Positions 7,193 to 16,155 of a DNA stretch of 32,546 nucleotides are shown here, in pieces; position 1 is the stretch's first letter; the number at the start of each line of letters is the position of its first letter. The position numbers and the translations under genes were made by a program. Under the pieces are notes generated by a model, which was given only the letters and a program-made list of their open reading frames with translations, had not been told where the DNA came from and did no database searches. The stretch spans positions 1-32,546 of the forward strand of contig DIDN01000066.1 in assembly GCA_002418185.1 (NCBI GenBank), given 5' to 3'. Source of the DNA: Deltaproteobacteria bacterium UBA5799 (lineage in GTDB: Bacteria > Desulfobacterota > GWC2-55-46).

Positions 7193-8310
7193 CAAAGCGC
7201 GGAGAGAGGCCCCTCAAGGTGCTGATGACCGCGGATACGGTCGGCGGGGTTTGGGCCTATTCCCTGGAGCTTGCCGCGGCCCTCTCTCAGCGAGGCGTCG
7301 AGGTGTCCCTCGCGACAATGGGACCGGCGGTCACAAAGGAACAGGCTGGGGAGGCGGGCGGGGTAAAGGGGCTTCAGGTCATCGAGGGCGGCTTCAAGCT
7401 CGAGTGGATGGAAGACCCCTGGGATAGCGTCTCGCTTGCCGGGGAATGGCTACTTGGCCTCGAAGAATCGATAGGGCCGGATATCGTGCACCTTAACGGG
7501 TACTGCCACGGCGCGCTTGCCTGGAGAGCGCCCAGGGTAATAGTCGCGCACTCGTGCGTGCTCTCCTGGTGGGAAGCCGTGAGAGAAGGGCCGCCCGGGG
7601 CCGAGTGGGCGAGGTACGGGATAGAGGTGGAGAAGGGCCTCAGGCGCGCCGACGCCGTTGTTGCGCCGACCGCCTCCATGCTGGAATCGATAAAAAGGCT
7701 GTACGCGTTCAACGCCCCGGCCCTTGTCATACACAACGGCAGGAGCAGGGAGGCCTTCAGGCCGGGCGTGAAGGAGGACTTCATCCTGACCGCGGGCAGG
7801 CTCTGGGACGAGGCCAAGAACATTCGCGCCCTGCAGTCTGCGGCAAGGTCGATAAGCTGGCCCGTCTACGCGGCAGGTGCTCATGAGCACGCTCAGGGGG
7901 ATTTCCGGCCCGACGGCTCGGTCAATATGCTCGGGCGGCTTTCAAAGGACGAAGTGGCTGAGTGGATGTCCAGGGCCTCGGTATTCGCGCTCCCGGCAAG
8001 GTATGAGCCGTTCGGCCTTACGGTCCTGGAAGCGGCGCTTTCGGAATGCGCTCTCGTCCTCGGCGATATACCGAGCCTGAGGGAGCTATGGGACGGGGCT
8101 GCCTTGTTCATCGAGCCGGGAGACGCCGGGCGGCTTGCGCTCGCGCTCGAGGTGCTCGCTTACGACAGGGTGCTCCGGGCCAGGCTCGGCTTCCTTGCAA
8201 GGGAGAGGGCGACGGAGTACGCGCCGGAACTCATGGCCCGGAGGTACCATGAGCTGTATTGCCGCCTATCCGGCACGCCGGAAACGGAGGGCGAAGCGTG
8301 CGTTTTGTGA
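7189..8310 (+). CDS. Glycosyltransferase, GT4-like (GT-B fold)
   Basis: A 373-residue retaining-type glycosyltransferase. The N-terminal domain starts KVLMTADTVGGVWAYSLELAAAL, with the usual glycine-rich acceptor loop. The C-terminal nucleotide-sugar domain carries the EX7E motif E273-PFGLTVL-E281. It should transfer a sugar from a nucleotide donor on the cytoplasmic face. The start ATG overlaps the stop of the radical SAM gene by four bases (ATGA), implying translational coupling. A longer open frame from 6979 lies inside the upstream gene and is rejected. Confidence 0.88.
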   Translation: MTKRGERPLKVLMTADTVGGVWAYSLELAAALSQRGVEVSLATMGPAVTKEQAGEAGGVKGLQVIEGGFKLEWMEDPWDSVSLAGEWLLGLEESIGPDIVHLNGYCHGALAWRAPRVIVAHSCVLSWWEAVREGPPGAEWARYGIEVEKGLRRADAVVAPTASMLESIKRLYAFNAPALVIHNGRSREAFRPGVKEDFILTAGRLWDEAKNIRALQSAARSISWPVYAAGAHEHAQGDFRPDGSVNMLGRLSKDEVAEWMSRASVFALPARYEPFGLTVLEAALSECALVLGDIPSLRELWDGAALFIEPGDAGRLALALEVLAYDRVLRARLGFLARERATEYAPELMARRYHELYCRLSGTPETEGEACVL

Positions 8311-9398
8311 TGTTCTATCAGTCCCTCATCTCGGACTGGAACCACGGGAACGCGCATTTCCTTCGCGGCATTGCGACGGAGCTCCTTTCAAGGGGGCACG
8401 AGGTGTCGGTATACGAGCCGAGGGACTCGTGGTGCGTAAGGAACCTTTTCGAGGCGTGCGCCGAGGCCCCCGGGCTCTTCCGTTCCGCGTACCCTCACCT
8501 GCGGAGCACGCGTTACGACCTCGGGAAACTCGACCTCGACGAGGCCCTCGAAGGCGCGGACGTCGTAATGGTCCACGAGTGGAACGACCATGAGCTCGTA
8601 AGCAGGGTGGGGCGGCACAGGGCAGGGCGCTCGTCGTACACGCTTTTTTTCCACGACACGCACCACCGCTCGGTGACCGAGCCCCGGAACATGGCCGCAT
8701 ACGACCTTTCCGGCTACGACGGGGTGCTCGCATTCGGCGAGGCCGTAAGGGAGGTATATGTCCGGAGCGGCTGGGCCAGGCGTGCATGGACATGGCACGA
8801 GGCCGCGGACGTAAGGGTCTTCCGCCCCATGCCATTTCGAGGAAAGGAGGGCGACCTCGTCTGGATAGGGAACTGGGGCGACGACGAGAGGACGGCTGAG
8901 CTCGGGGAATTCCTGCTCGGCCCGGTAGCGGCGCTGGGTCTCAAGGCCAGGGCGCACGGAGTAAGATATCCCGAGAGCGCCTTGAGGCTACTCGAAGAAT
9001 CCGGGGTGGAATACGGGGGGTGGCTCCCGAACTTCGAAGCGCCGGGCGTATTCGCCTCTTTCAGTTGCACGGTGCACGTCCCGAGGAGGCCGTATGCAGA
9101 ATCACTCCCGGGCATTCCCACGATAAGGGTCTTCGAGGCCCTCTCGTGCGGCATACCTCTTGCCACCGCCCCATGGGAAGACTCGGAGGGGCTTTTCAGG
9201 CCGGGAAGAGACTTCCTGGTTGCGAGAAACGGCAGTGATATGCAAAGGCTCCTGAGGGAGCTCCTTAACGACGCGGAAATGAGGGAGGAACTCTCGAGGA
9301 ACGGGATGGAAACGGTCCTCGGGCGGCATACGTGCGGAAACAGGGTCGACGAGCTGTTTGCGGTCCTTTCGGAACTCGGCATGGCCGCGGGCGCGTAA
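8298..9398 (+). CDS. CgeB-like glycosyltransferase family protein 1
   Basis: A 366-residue protein of the CgeB/GT-B glycosyltransferase group. The N-terminus (MFYQSLISDWNHGNAHFLRG) has the HGNAH motif typical of these proteins. The C-terminal half has IPTIRVFEALSCGIPLATAPW, the donor-site glutamate region. GTG at 8298 has GGAGG 7 bases upstream and overlaps the preceding gene by 13 bases. The frame is open upstream to 8259, but that start lacks a ribosome site. It is the most divergent of the four CgeB-like proteins here. Donor and acceptor are unknown. Confidence 0.8.
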   Translation: MRFVMFYQSLISDWNHGNAHFLRGIATELLSRGHEVSVYEPRDSWCVRNLFEACAEAPGLFRSAYPHLRSTRYDLGKLDLDEALEGADVVMVHEWNDHELVSRVGRHRAGRSSYTLFFHDTHHRSVTEPRNMAAYDLSGYDGVLAFGEAVREVYVRSGWARRAWTWHEAADVRVFRPMPFRGKEGDLVWIGNWGDDERTAELGEFLLGPVAALGLKARAHGVRYPESALRLLEESGVEYGGWLPNFEAPGVFASFSCTVHVPRRPYAESLPGIPTIRVFEALSCGIPLATAPWEDSEGLFRPGRDFLVARNGSDMQRLLRELLNDAEMREELSRNGMETVLGRHTCGNRVDELFAVLSELGMAAGA

Positions 9399-9475
9399 GG
9401 CCGCTACTTATAGCGACTGCAATACAAAAAGAAGCCCCGCTCTTCGCGGGCGGAAACAGGGAGGAGAAGTTCAGA

Positions 9476-10558
9476 ATGGAAAAGGGCATACGCATTTCGT
9501 TTTTCGGGTCGAGCCTCGTCTCGGCATACTGGAACGGCGCCGCGACATATTACAGGGGGATAATCAGGGGGCTTCACGAGCTCGGGTACGAGGTGACCTT
9601 CTACGAGCCGGACGCCTACGGGAGGCAGTCGCACCGCGATATCCCCGACCCCGAATGGGCGAGGGTCGTCGTATACAAGCCGACCGTGGAGGGCGTGGAC
9701 TCCGCGCTCGAGGAGGGCAGGAACGCGGACCTCCTCATAAAGGCGAGCGGCGTCGGCGTCTTCGACGAGTATCTCGAAAAGGCGGTGCCCGCGGCAAGGA
9801 GGCCCGGGGCGCTCGCGGCCTTCTGGGACGTGGACGCGCCGGCGACCCTCGAGAGGATGAACAAACGGAAGGCCGACTACTTCAGGCCCCTGGTCGGAGA
9901 GTACGACCTGGTCTTCACATACGGCGGCGGGCCCAGGGTGGTAGAGGACTACCTGGCGCTCGGCGCAAAAGAGTGCAGGCCGGTCTACAACGCCCTCGAC
10001 CCGGAAACGCACTACCCCGTGCAGGCGGCTGAGAAGTTCACGGCCGACCTCGGCTTTCTCGGCAACCGCATGCCCGACCGCGAGTCCCGCGTATGGGAGT
10101 TCTTCTTCAGGGCCGCTTCAGAGCTTCCGGAGAAGCGGTTCATCCTCGGCGGGAGCGGGTGGGACGACATTACGGTGCCGAACGTAAGGCGCCTGGGGCA
10201 CGTCTATACCTCGGAGCACAACGCCTTCAATTCAACCTGCCTCGCCGTCCTCAACATAAACAGGGAATCGATGGCGAGGTACGGTTTTTCCCCGCCCACG
10301 CGCGTGTTCGAGGCCGCGGGCGCCGGCGCGTGCATAATAACGGACAGGTGGGAGGGCATAGAGCGCTTCCTCGAGCCCGGAAGCGAGGTGCTCGTCGCCG
10401 GGGACGGCAGGGAAGTTGCCGAGATACTCAAGGGGCTTACGCCCGAGAGGGCCGCCGGCATAGGGCGGAGCGCCTTCAGGCGCGTGGCCTCCGAGCATAC
10501 CTATGAGGCGAGGGCAAGGGAAGTTGACTCGATACTCTGCGGCCTTGTCGGGAACTAG
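9476..10558 (+). CDS. CgeB-like glycosyltransferase family protein 2
   Basis: A 360-residue CgeB-type glycosyltransferase. It opens with GIRISFFGSSLVSAYWNGAA, has an AFWDVDAPATL segment mid-domain (shared as YDIDTPVTL and YDLDTPVTL in the two paralogs downstream), and ends with the donor-site block PPTRVFEAAGAGACIITDRW. ATG 9476 follows GGGAGGAG with a 9-base spacer. The open frame from 9332 overlaps the upstream gene and is not used. A 77-base gap with a small CCCGC/GCGGG hairpin precedes it. Confidence 0.8.
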   Translation: MEKGIRISFFGSSLVSAYWNGAATYYRGIIRGLHELGYEVTFYEPDAYGRQSHRDIPDPEWARVVVYKPTVEGVDSALEEGRNADLLIKASGVGVFDEYLEKAVPAARRPGALAAFWDVDAPATLERMNKRKADYFRPLVGEYDLVFTYGGGPRVVEDYLALGAKECRPVYNALDPETHYPVQAAEKFTADLGFLGNRMPDRESRVWEFFFRAASELPEKRFILGGSGWDDITVPNVRRLGHVYTSEHNAFNSTCLAVLNINRESMARYGFSPPTRVFEAAGAGACIITDRWEGIERFLEPGSEVLVAGDGREVAEILKGLTPERAAGIGRSAFRRVASEHTYEARAREVDSILCGLVGN

Positions 10559-10580
10559 TGCCCCTTTCAGGAGCTAAAAA

Positions 10581-11675
10581 ATGGCGCTTCAGCCGGTCAG
10601 GATTGTCATTCTCGGCCTTTCCATCACCTCGTCGTGGGGCAACGGGCACGCTACTACTTACAGGAGCCTCGTAAGGGAGCTCTCCGCCAGGGGGCACGAC
10701 GTCCTCTTCCTTGAGCGGGACGCGCCCTGGTACCGCGAAAACAGGGACCTTGAAAGGCCCCCGTGGGGGAGGACGGAGCTATATTCGTCGGTGGAGGAGC
10801 TGAAGGACCGTTTCAGCCGCGAGATACGGGAGGCGGACTTCGTCATGGTGGGCTCGTATGTGCCGGAGGGCGCCCGCATAGCCGGCTGGGTGCTCGATAT
10901 CGCCAGGGGCGCGTCAGCCTTCTATGACATAGACACCCCGGTGACGCTTTCGAGGCTCGGGAGGGGAGACTGCGAGTACCTTACGCCGGAGCTCATATCG
11001 AGGTTCGACCTGTACCTTTCGTTCACCGGCGGGCCTATACTCGACAGGATAGAGAGCGAATACGGCTCCCCCATGGCTAGACCCCTCTACTGTTCGGTCG
11101 ACACAGAGTTCTACAGGCCGGAAAAGGGGAGGGCGAAGGCGTGGGACATAGGCTACATAGGGACTTACAGCGCGGACCGGCAGAAAGCGCTCGACTCCCT
11201 TCTCCTTGAGCCGGCAAGGAGGCTCGAAGGCAGCTTCATAGTCGCCGGGCCGCTTTACCCTGACAGGATAGCGTGGCCAGCTAACGTCGAGAGGATAGAG
11301 CACCTGCCGCCGGGCAGGCACCGCTCGTTCTACAACTCGATGAAGTTCACGATCAACATCACGAGGGCGGACATGGTGAGGGCCGGCTACTCGCCGAGCG
11401 TACGGCTTTTCGAGGCCGCCGCGTGCGGGACGGCAGTCATCTCCGACTGGTGGGTCGGGCTCGACAGGTTCTTCAGCCCGGGGACCGAGATACTCATCTC
11501 CAGGTCTCCGGAGGACACGATAAGGCACCTTGAGGAGACCCCCGAGGAGGAGGTATGGAAGATAGGCGAGAGGGGGAGGAAGAGGGTGCTGGAGGGGCAC
11601 ACTGCCGTCCACCGGGTGGACGAGCTGGAGGGCTGCATGGCCCGCGTCCTAAAAAAACAGGAGGTAGTGAAATGA
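10581..11675 (+). CDS. CgeB-like glycosyltransferase family protein 3
   Basis: A 364-residue CgeB-type glycosyltransferase. Its N-terminus (LGLSITSSWGNGHATTYRSL) and later blocks (FLERDAPWY, YDIDTPVTL, VRLFEAAACGTAVISDWW) are shared almost line for line with the gene at 13606-14697, so the two are duplicates that have since diverged. AGGAG lies 7 bases before ATG. Its stop overlaps the ATG of the SRPBCC gene. It probably adds a sugar in the same pathway as its twin, perhaps with different acceptor choice (inference). Confidence 0.82.
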   Translation: MALQPVRIVILGLSITSSWGNGHATTYRSLVRELSARGHDVLFLERDAPWYRENRDLERPPWGRTELYSSVEELKDRFSREIREADFVMVGSYVPEGARIAGWVLDIARGASAFYDIDTPVTLSRLGRGDCEYLTPELISRFDLYLSFTGGPILDRIESEYGSPMARPLYCSVDTEFYRPEKGRAKAWDIGYIGTYSADRQKALDSLLLEPARRLEGSFIVAGPLYPDRIAWPANVERIEHLPPGRHRSFYNSMKFTINITRADMVRAGYSPSVRLFEAAACGTAVISDWWVGLDRFFSPGTEILISRSPEDTIRHLEETPEEEVWKIGERGRKRVLEGHTAVHRVDELEGCMARVLKKQEVVK

Positions 11676-12382
11676 CAGGCTACGAATCCAGGTACCGGAG
11701 GGCCGGGAAAGAGTTGAACGTGGGCCCGACAGAGCGGCTTCTCTCGGTCCTCCTCGGAGGCTACATGGCTGCCAAAGGGGTAAAGAGAGGCAGGGTCGGC
11801 GGCCTCGCCACCGCGCTCGCAGGAGGATACCTCATGTACAGGGGCTCCTCGGGCCACTGCAACCTGTACGAGAGGATAGGCGTCAGCACGGCCAGGCGCG
11901 CTGTCGAGATAGACGAGAGCGTCATAATAAACAGGCCGGTCCACGAGCTCTATTCATACTGGAGGGACGTCGAGAACCTCCCGGAGTTCTTGAGGCACAT
12001 CGAGGATGTAAGGGCCGTGGACGACAAGCGCTCGCACTGGGTCGCGAGCACCCCCGGCGGCATGAAGGTGGAGTGGGACGCCGAGATAACCGGAGAAAGG
12101 GAGAACGAGTATATTGCGTGGAAGTCGCTCCCCTTCTCGGACATAGAGAGCGAAGGCATGGTCGAGTTCAGGACCGCGCCGGGCCACAGGGGCACCGAGA
12201 TGAGGGTGCGCATGACATACAACCTCCCCGGGGACGGGGCTTCGGCCCCGGTCCAGCGCCTCCTGGCCGCGATATCCTTCAGGCAGGTGCGCGAAGAGCT
12301 GCGGAGGTTCAAGCAGATAATGGAAACCGGCGAGGCCCCCACGACGGAAGGTCAGGCCCGGGGCCGCGCAGTGGGCGAGTAG
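11672..12382 (+). CDS. DUF2892-like/SRPBCC (polyketide cyclase/dehydrase) fusion protein
   Basis: A 236-residue protein. Residues about 17-70 form two hydrophobic, glycine-rich segments of the DUF2892/YgaP type (ERLLSVLLGGYMAAKG ... ALAGGYLMYRG). Residues about 72-215 form an SRPBCC helix-grip domain (SVIINRPVHELYSYWRDVENLPEF), which binds hydrophobic ligands. It is probably membrane-associated and its ligand is unknown. The ATG overlaps the previous stop (ATGA) behind a strong CAGGAGGT. With the alcohol dehydrogenase that follows 9 bases later it forms a two-gene block inserted between twin CgeB genes. In my experience this pair often occurs together in other genomes, outside glycan loci. 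Confidence 0.8.
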   Translation: MTGYESRYRRAGKELNVGPTERLLSVLLGGYMAAKGVKRGRVGGLATALAGGYLMYRGSSGHCNLYERIGVSTARRAVEIDESVIINRPVHELYSYWRDVENLPEFLRHIEDVRAVDDKRSHWVASTPGGMKVEWDAEITGERENEYIAWKSLPFSDIESEGMVEFRTAPGHRGTEMRVRMTYNLPGDGASAPVQRLLAAISFRQVREELRRFKQIMETGEAPTTEGQARGRAVGE

Positions 12383-12391
12383 GGAGAAAAG

Positions 12392-13561
12392 ATGAAGGCT
12401 CTCTGCTGGTACGGCAAAAAAGACCTGAGGGTCATGGACGTGCCCGAGCCGGAAATACTCGGGCCCAGGGACGCGATAGTCAAGGTGTCGCTTTCCGCGG
12501 TATGCGGCTCGGACCTCCACCTCTATAACGGCCATGTGCCCGCAATGGAAAGGGGCGACATACTGGGGCACGAGTTCGTGGGCACGGTCGTCGAGGTAGG
12601 CAGCAGGGTCGAGGGTTTCCGTCCCGGGGACAGGGTCGCCGTCCCGTTCACCATCTCGTGCGGCAGGTGCTTCTTCTGCGAAAGGGAGCTGTGGTCGCTC
12701 TGCGACAACTCGAACCCGAACGCCTTTGCGGCGGAGGCCCTGTACGGCTACTCGCCGGCGGGCATCTACGGCTACTCGCACCTTTTCGGAGGCTATGCCG
12801 GCGGCCAGGCCGAGTACGCGAGGGTCCCTTTCGCGGACTCGGGCCTGCTTAGGCTCCCTGAGAGCGTATCCGACGAGAAGGCGGTTCTACTGTGCGACGT
12901 CTTCCCGACCGGCTACATGGCCGCGGAGAACTGCTCCATCCAGGAAGGTGACACGGTCGCGGTATGGGGCGCGGGCCCGGTCGGGCTCCTCGCCATGAAG
13001 AGCGCTTTTTTTCTGGGGGCTGAAAGGGTTATCGCGATAGACAGGTTCCCCGAGAGGCTCGGCCTCGCTTCCAGGTTCGCGGGAGCGACGACCCTTGACT
13101 ACGAGAGGGTGGACGTAGGCGAGGCGCTCCGGGACATAACCGGAGGAATGGGGCCGGACGCCTGCATAGACGCGGTGGGCATGGAAGCGCACGGCAAGGG
13201 GCACGGACGGGCCTTTGATGCAATCAAGCAGAAACTCCGCGCCGAGACCGACAGGCCTTCCGCGCTACGCCAGGCGATCCTCGCCTGCCGCAAGGGCGGG
13301 ACGGTCTCTGTTGCCGGGGTTTACGGCGGGTATGCAGACAAGGTCCCTGTCGGGGCGGCATTCAACAAGGGCATCACCATCAAAGGCGGGCAGACCCACG
13401 TGCAGAGGTACATGCACCGCCTACTCGCTCTCATTGAGGAGGGCAAGGCCGACCCGTCGGAGGTCATAACCCACAGCTTCGGACTCGATGAAGGCCCCGT
13501 CGCCTACGAAGTCTTCAAGCACAAGGAGGACGGCTGCGTAAAGGTGGTCCTCCGGCCCTGA
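12392..13561 (+). CDS. Zinc-dependent alcohol dehydrogenase (MDR family)
   Basis: A 389-residue medium-chain dehydrogenase that should oxidise an alcohol or reduce an aldehyde with NAD(P). Catalytic zinc ligands are C38, H60 and E61 (GHE motif). Structural zinc cysteines are C90, C93, C96 and C104. The Rossmann motif GAGPVGLLAM lies in the second half. Length and the insertion pattern resemble glutathione-independent formaldehyde dehydrogenase-like members. The substrate cannot be read from sequence. It starts 9 bases after the SRPBCC stop, behind GGGAG. Whether it works in the glycan pathway or is a passenger is open. Confidence 0.87.
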   Translation: MKALCWYGKKDLRVMDVPEPEILGPRDAIVKVSLSAVCGSDLHLYNGHVPAMERGDILGHEFVGTVVEVGSRVEGFRPGDRVAVPFTISCGRCFFCERELWSLCDNSNPNAFAAEALYGYSPAGIYGYSHLFGGYAGGQAEYARVPFADSGLLRLPESVSDEKAVLLCDVFPTGYMAAENCSIQEGDTVAVWGAGPVGLLAMKSAFFLGAERVIAIDRFPERLGLASRFAGATTLDYERVDVGEALRDITGGMGPDACIDAVGMEAHGKGHGRAFDAIKQKLRAETDRPSALRQAILACRKGGTVSVAGVYGGYADKVPVGAAFNKGITIKGGQTHVQRYMHRLLALIEEGKADPSEVITHSFGLDEGPVAYEVFKHKEDGCVKVVLRP

Positions 13562-13605
13562 GCCGCCATGCACTTTAGCTTCGGAGAAAGCTTCAAGGAG
13601 CCAGG

Positions 13606-14697
13606 ATGAAGCTCGTGGTCTTCGGGCTCACGATGAGCTCGTCATGGGGGAACGGGCACGCAACCATCTGGCGGGGTCTCGCAAGGGCTCTCCGCCAACG
13701 GGGGCACGGCATCGTCTTCTTCGAGAAGGACGCGCCGTATTACGCGTCCCACAGGGACCTTGCCGTTCCGCCGTGGGCCTCTCTCGTCATCTACGGCGAA
13801 TGGGGGGACATAAGGGGCAGGGCCTCGGAGGAGCTCAAGGACGCGGACGTGGGCATGGTGACCTCCTACTGCCCGGACGGGGTTGAAGCCTCGGGCCTCG
13901 TCCTTTCCTCGGACGCACGGATAAAGTGCTTTTACGACCTCGATACGCCGGTAACGCTAAAGGGCTTCAAGGAGGGCAAAAGGGCCGGGTATCTGCCGGG
14001 CGAGGGTCTCGGCGGCTTCGATATAGTCTTGAGCTACACCGGCGGAAGGGCGCTCGATGAGCTTAAGACGCTCCTCGGCGCAAGGAGGGCGGAGCCGCTT
14101 TACGGGGGCGTGGACCCGGCCTCCCATTTCCCTTCGGAGGTCGCGGAAGAGTACAGGGCGGACCTTTCGTATCTCGGCACGTTCTCGGGGGACAGGCAGG
14201 AAGCGCTTTGTGAGCTCTTCGTCAGGCCTGCAAGGACCGCCCCTGAGAAGAGGTTCGTGCTCGGCGGCTCTCTCTACCCGGAAGGGTTCCCCTGGGCCGA
14301 GAACATCTTCTTCGTAAGGCACGTGCCCCCGCCCATGCACCCGGCCTTTTATTCGTCGACCTCATGGACCCTGAACGTCACGAGGGGCGCGATGGCCGGG
14401 CTTGGCTGGTGCCCTTCAGGGAGGCTCTTCGAGGCGGCGGCCTGCGGCAGCCCCGTCCTGAGCGACTGGTGGGAGGGCATTGAAGGTTTCTTCGAGCCCG
14501 GCTCCGAGATAATCATCGTACGCTCGGCCGATGACGTGAGAGAGGCGCTCCGGATGCCTGAAGCGGAGAGGGAGATTATCGCAGGAAGGGCAAGGGAGCG
14601 GGCGCTCGCGGAGCATACGTCCAGCGAGAGGGCCGCCGAATTCGAAAGGATAATGGAAAGTACGCTCCGGGGAAAGGGCGAGGCATGTGGGGGATAA
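13606..14697 (+). CDS. CgeB-like glycosyltransferase family protein 4
   Basis: A 363-residue CgeB-type glycosyltransferase, the close paralog of the gene at 10581-11675 (shared SSSWGNGHAT, FEKDAPYYASHRDL, YDLDTPVTL, RLFEAAACGSPVLSDWWEG). Such glycosyltransferases use nucleotide sugars. AAGGAG precedes ATG at 13606. It overlaps the nucleotidyltransferase gene by 13 bases. The intact paralogs suggest an old tandem duplication later separated by the SRPBCC/dehydrogenase pair. Confidence 0.82.
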   Translation: MKLVVFGLTMSSSWGNGHATIWRGLARALRQRGHGIVFFEKDAPYYASHRDLAVPPWASLVIYGEWGDIRGRASEELKDADVGMVTSYCPDGVEASGLVLSSDARIKCFYDLDTPVTLKGFKEGKRAGYLPGEGLGGFDIVLSYTGGRALDELKTLLGARRAEPLYGGVDPASHFPSEVAEEYRADLSYLGTFSGDRQEALCELFVRPARTAPEKRFVLGGSLYPEGFPWAENIFFVRHVPPPMHPAFYSSTSWTLNVTRGAMAGLGWCPSGRLFEAAACGSPVLSDWWEGIEGFFEPGSEIIIVRSADDVREALRMPEAEREIIAGRARERALAEHTSSERAAEFERIMESTLRGKGEACGG

Positions 14698-15431
14698 TCC
14701 CGGCGGCAGGCGCCGGGTCGAGGATACAGCCGCTTGCCTTCTCAAAGGAGCTCCTTCCGGTAGGGAGCCGGAGAGAGGGTCCGGACGAGCGTCCCAGGGC
14801 CGTAAGCGAATACCTGCTTGAGCGGATGCTCCGGGCCGGGGCGACAAAACTATGCTTCGTCATCTCGCCCGGCAAATCGGATATCCTGGAGTACTACGGC
14901 GGACGCATAGGGCAGGCGAGCATATGCTATGTGGTCCAGCCAGAGCCGCTCGGTCTTTGCGATTCGATATTCAGGGCGCTCCCGCTGGTCGGGCCGGGCG
15001 AGCACGTCCTCGTGGGCCTTCCGGACACCATATGGTTCCCGGAGGACGGCTTCAGCTCCCTCGGAGACGACGGGCTGGCCTTTCTCCTCTTCCCCGTGGA
15101 TTCGCCTGAATACTTCGACGCGGTCGTCCTTGACGGGGACGGGGTCGTCGTGGAGGTGCAGGTAAAGCAGAAAAGGGCCTCGACCAACTGGGTCTGGGGC
15201 TCCTTCAAGCTGAGCGGCGCGGTACTTTCGGAGCTGCATGGCCTCTGGCTCAGGAGGGGGAGGGGAGACGAGTATGTAGGCACCCTCGTTAACGCGTACC
15301 TCAAGGAGGGGGGCAGGGCCGTCGGCGTAAAGGGCGGCAGGTCGTACGTGGACGTCGGCACAATAAACGGCTACCGGGAGGCCATGAGGCTCCTTGCCGC
15401 GTCTGGAGAAAAGATGGATGGGAAGCGATGA
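14685..15431 (+). CDS. Sugar-1-phosphate nucleotidyltransferase
   Basis: A 248-residue nucleotidyltransferase with the activating signature GAGSRIQPLAFSKELLPVG (residues about 9-27). This is the RmlA/GlmU-type NTP-binding loop, with the conserved Arg and the SKELLP lysine. It should couple a sugar 1-phosphate with an NTP to make a nucleotide sugar for the cluster's glycosyltransferases. Mid-protein LGLCDSIFRALP and GLPDTIWF fit the substrate-binding and metal-binding regions. It lacks the left-handed beta-helix of GlmU. Which sugar and nucleotide are used is not evident. The start lies inside the end of the upstream gene (13-base overlap). Confidence 0.85.
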   Translation: MWGIIPAAGAGSRIQPLAFSKELLPVGSRREGPDERPRAVSEYLLERMLRAGATKLCFVISPGKSDILEYYGGRIGQASICYVVQPEPLGLCDSIFRALPLVGPGEHVLVGLPDTIWFPEDGFSSLGDDGLAFLLFPVDSPEYFDAVVLDGDGVVVEVQVKQKRASTNWVWGSFKLSGAVLSELHGLWLRRGRGDEYVGTLVNAYLKEGGRAVGVKGGRSYVDVGTINGYREAMRLLAASGEKMDGKR

Positions 15432-16155
15432 GTTCACGTCCGAGGAAATAGAGAGAAGGGTAAGGGAGCTGGGCCCCTGGTTCCAGAATATGGATCTCAA
15501 GGGGGTCCCCACCGCGCCGGGGCATTTCCTGGGCGACTACCCCATGGTCAAATGGAGGAAGTTCTCCCGCGCCATCCCCGAGAGCCTCGAAGGGACGACC
15601 GTGCTGGACGTGGGCTGCAACGCCGGGTTTTACTCCATAGAGCTTAAGGAGAGGGGAGCGTCAAGGGTCGTGGGCATAGACATAGACGATCTTTATCTCG
15701 AACAGGCGCGCTTCGCGGCCCGCGTAAGGGGGGTAGAGGTCGATTTCGTCCGGAAGTCCGTCTACGAGGTGGCCGACCTGAGGGAGAGGTTCGACATAGT
15801 GCTCTTCATGGGGGTGCTTTACCACCTGAGGCACCCGCTCCTTGCGCTCGACCTCCTTTTCGAGCACGCCGTCTCGGAAATCCTGGTCTTCCAGTCGATG
15901 CTCCGCGGCTGCGGCGACCTGGAAGAGACAGAGGACGACTATCCGTTCTCCGAAACGGGCGTTTTCGAGAGACCCTGGTTCCCGAAGCTGCATTTCATGG
16001 AAAAGAGCTACTCCGGCGACCCAACCAACTGGTGGCTCCCGAACAGGTCGTGCGTGGAGGCGATGCTCCGAAGCTCGGGTTTCAACATAAGGAGCCGTCC
16101 GGAGGACGAGGTCTACATCTGCGGAAAGTCGGAAAGGGGGTCCGGGGCGCTGTGA
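15418..16155 (+). CDS. Class I SAM methyltransferase, TIGR04290-like
   Basis: A 245-residue methyltransferase. The SAM-binding loop is VLDVGCNAGFYS (about 62-73), followed by VVGIDID. Conserved blocks LGPWFQNM, LGDYPMVKWRK, FMGVLYHLRHPLLALD and GDPTNWWLPN match a methyltransferase family I remember as TIGR04290 (Rta_06860 family), found beside B12/radical SAM proteins like the one at 5915. ATG 15418 has GGAG 9 bases upstream. A TTG at 15394 is an alternative without ribosome site. It overlaps the upstream gene by 14 bases. The acceptor is unknown; a sugar or sugar-linked intermediate is likely. Confidence 0.85.
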   Translation: MGSDEFTSEEIERRVRELGPWFQNMDLKGVPTAPGHFLGDYPMVKWRKFSRAIPESLEGTTVLDVGCNAGFYSIELKERGASRVVGIDIDDLYLEQARFAARVRGVEVDFVRKSVYEVADLRERFDIVLFMGVLYHLRHPLLALDLLFEHAVSEILVFQSMLRGCGDLEETEDDYPFSETGVFERPWFPKLHFMEKSYSGDPTNWWLPNRSCVEAMLRSSGFNIRSRPEDEVYICGKSERGSGAL

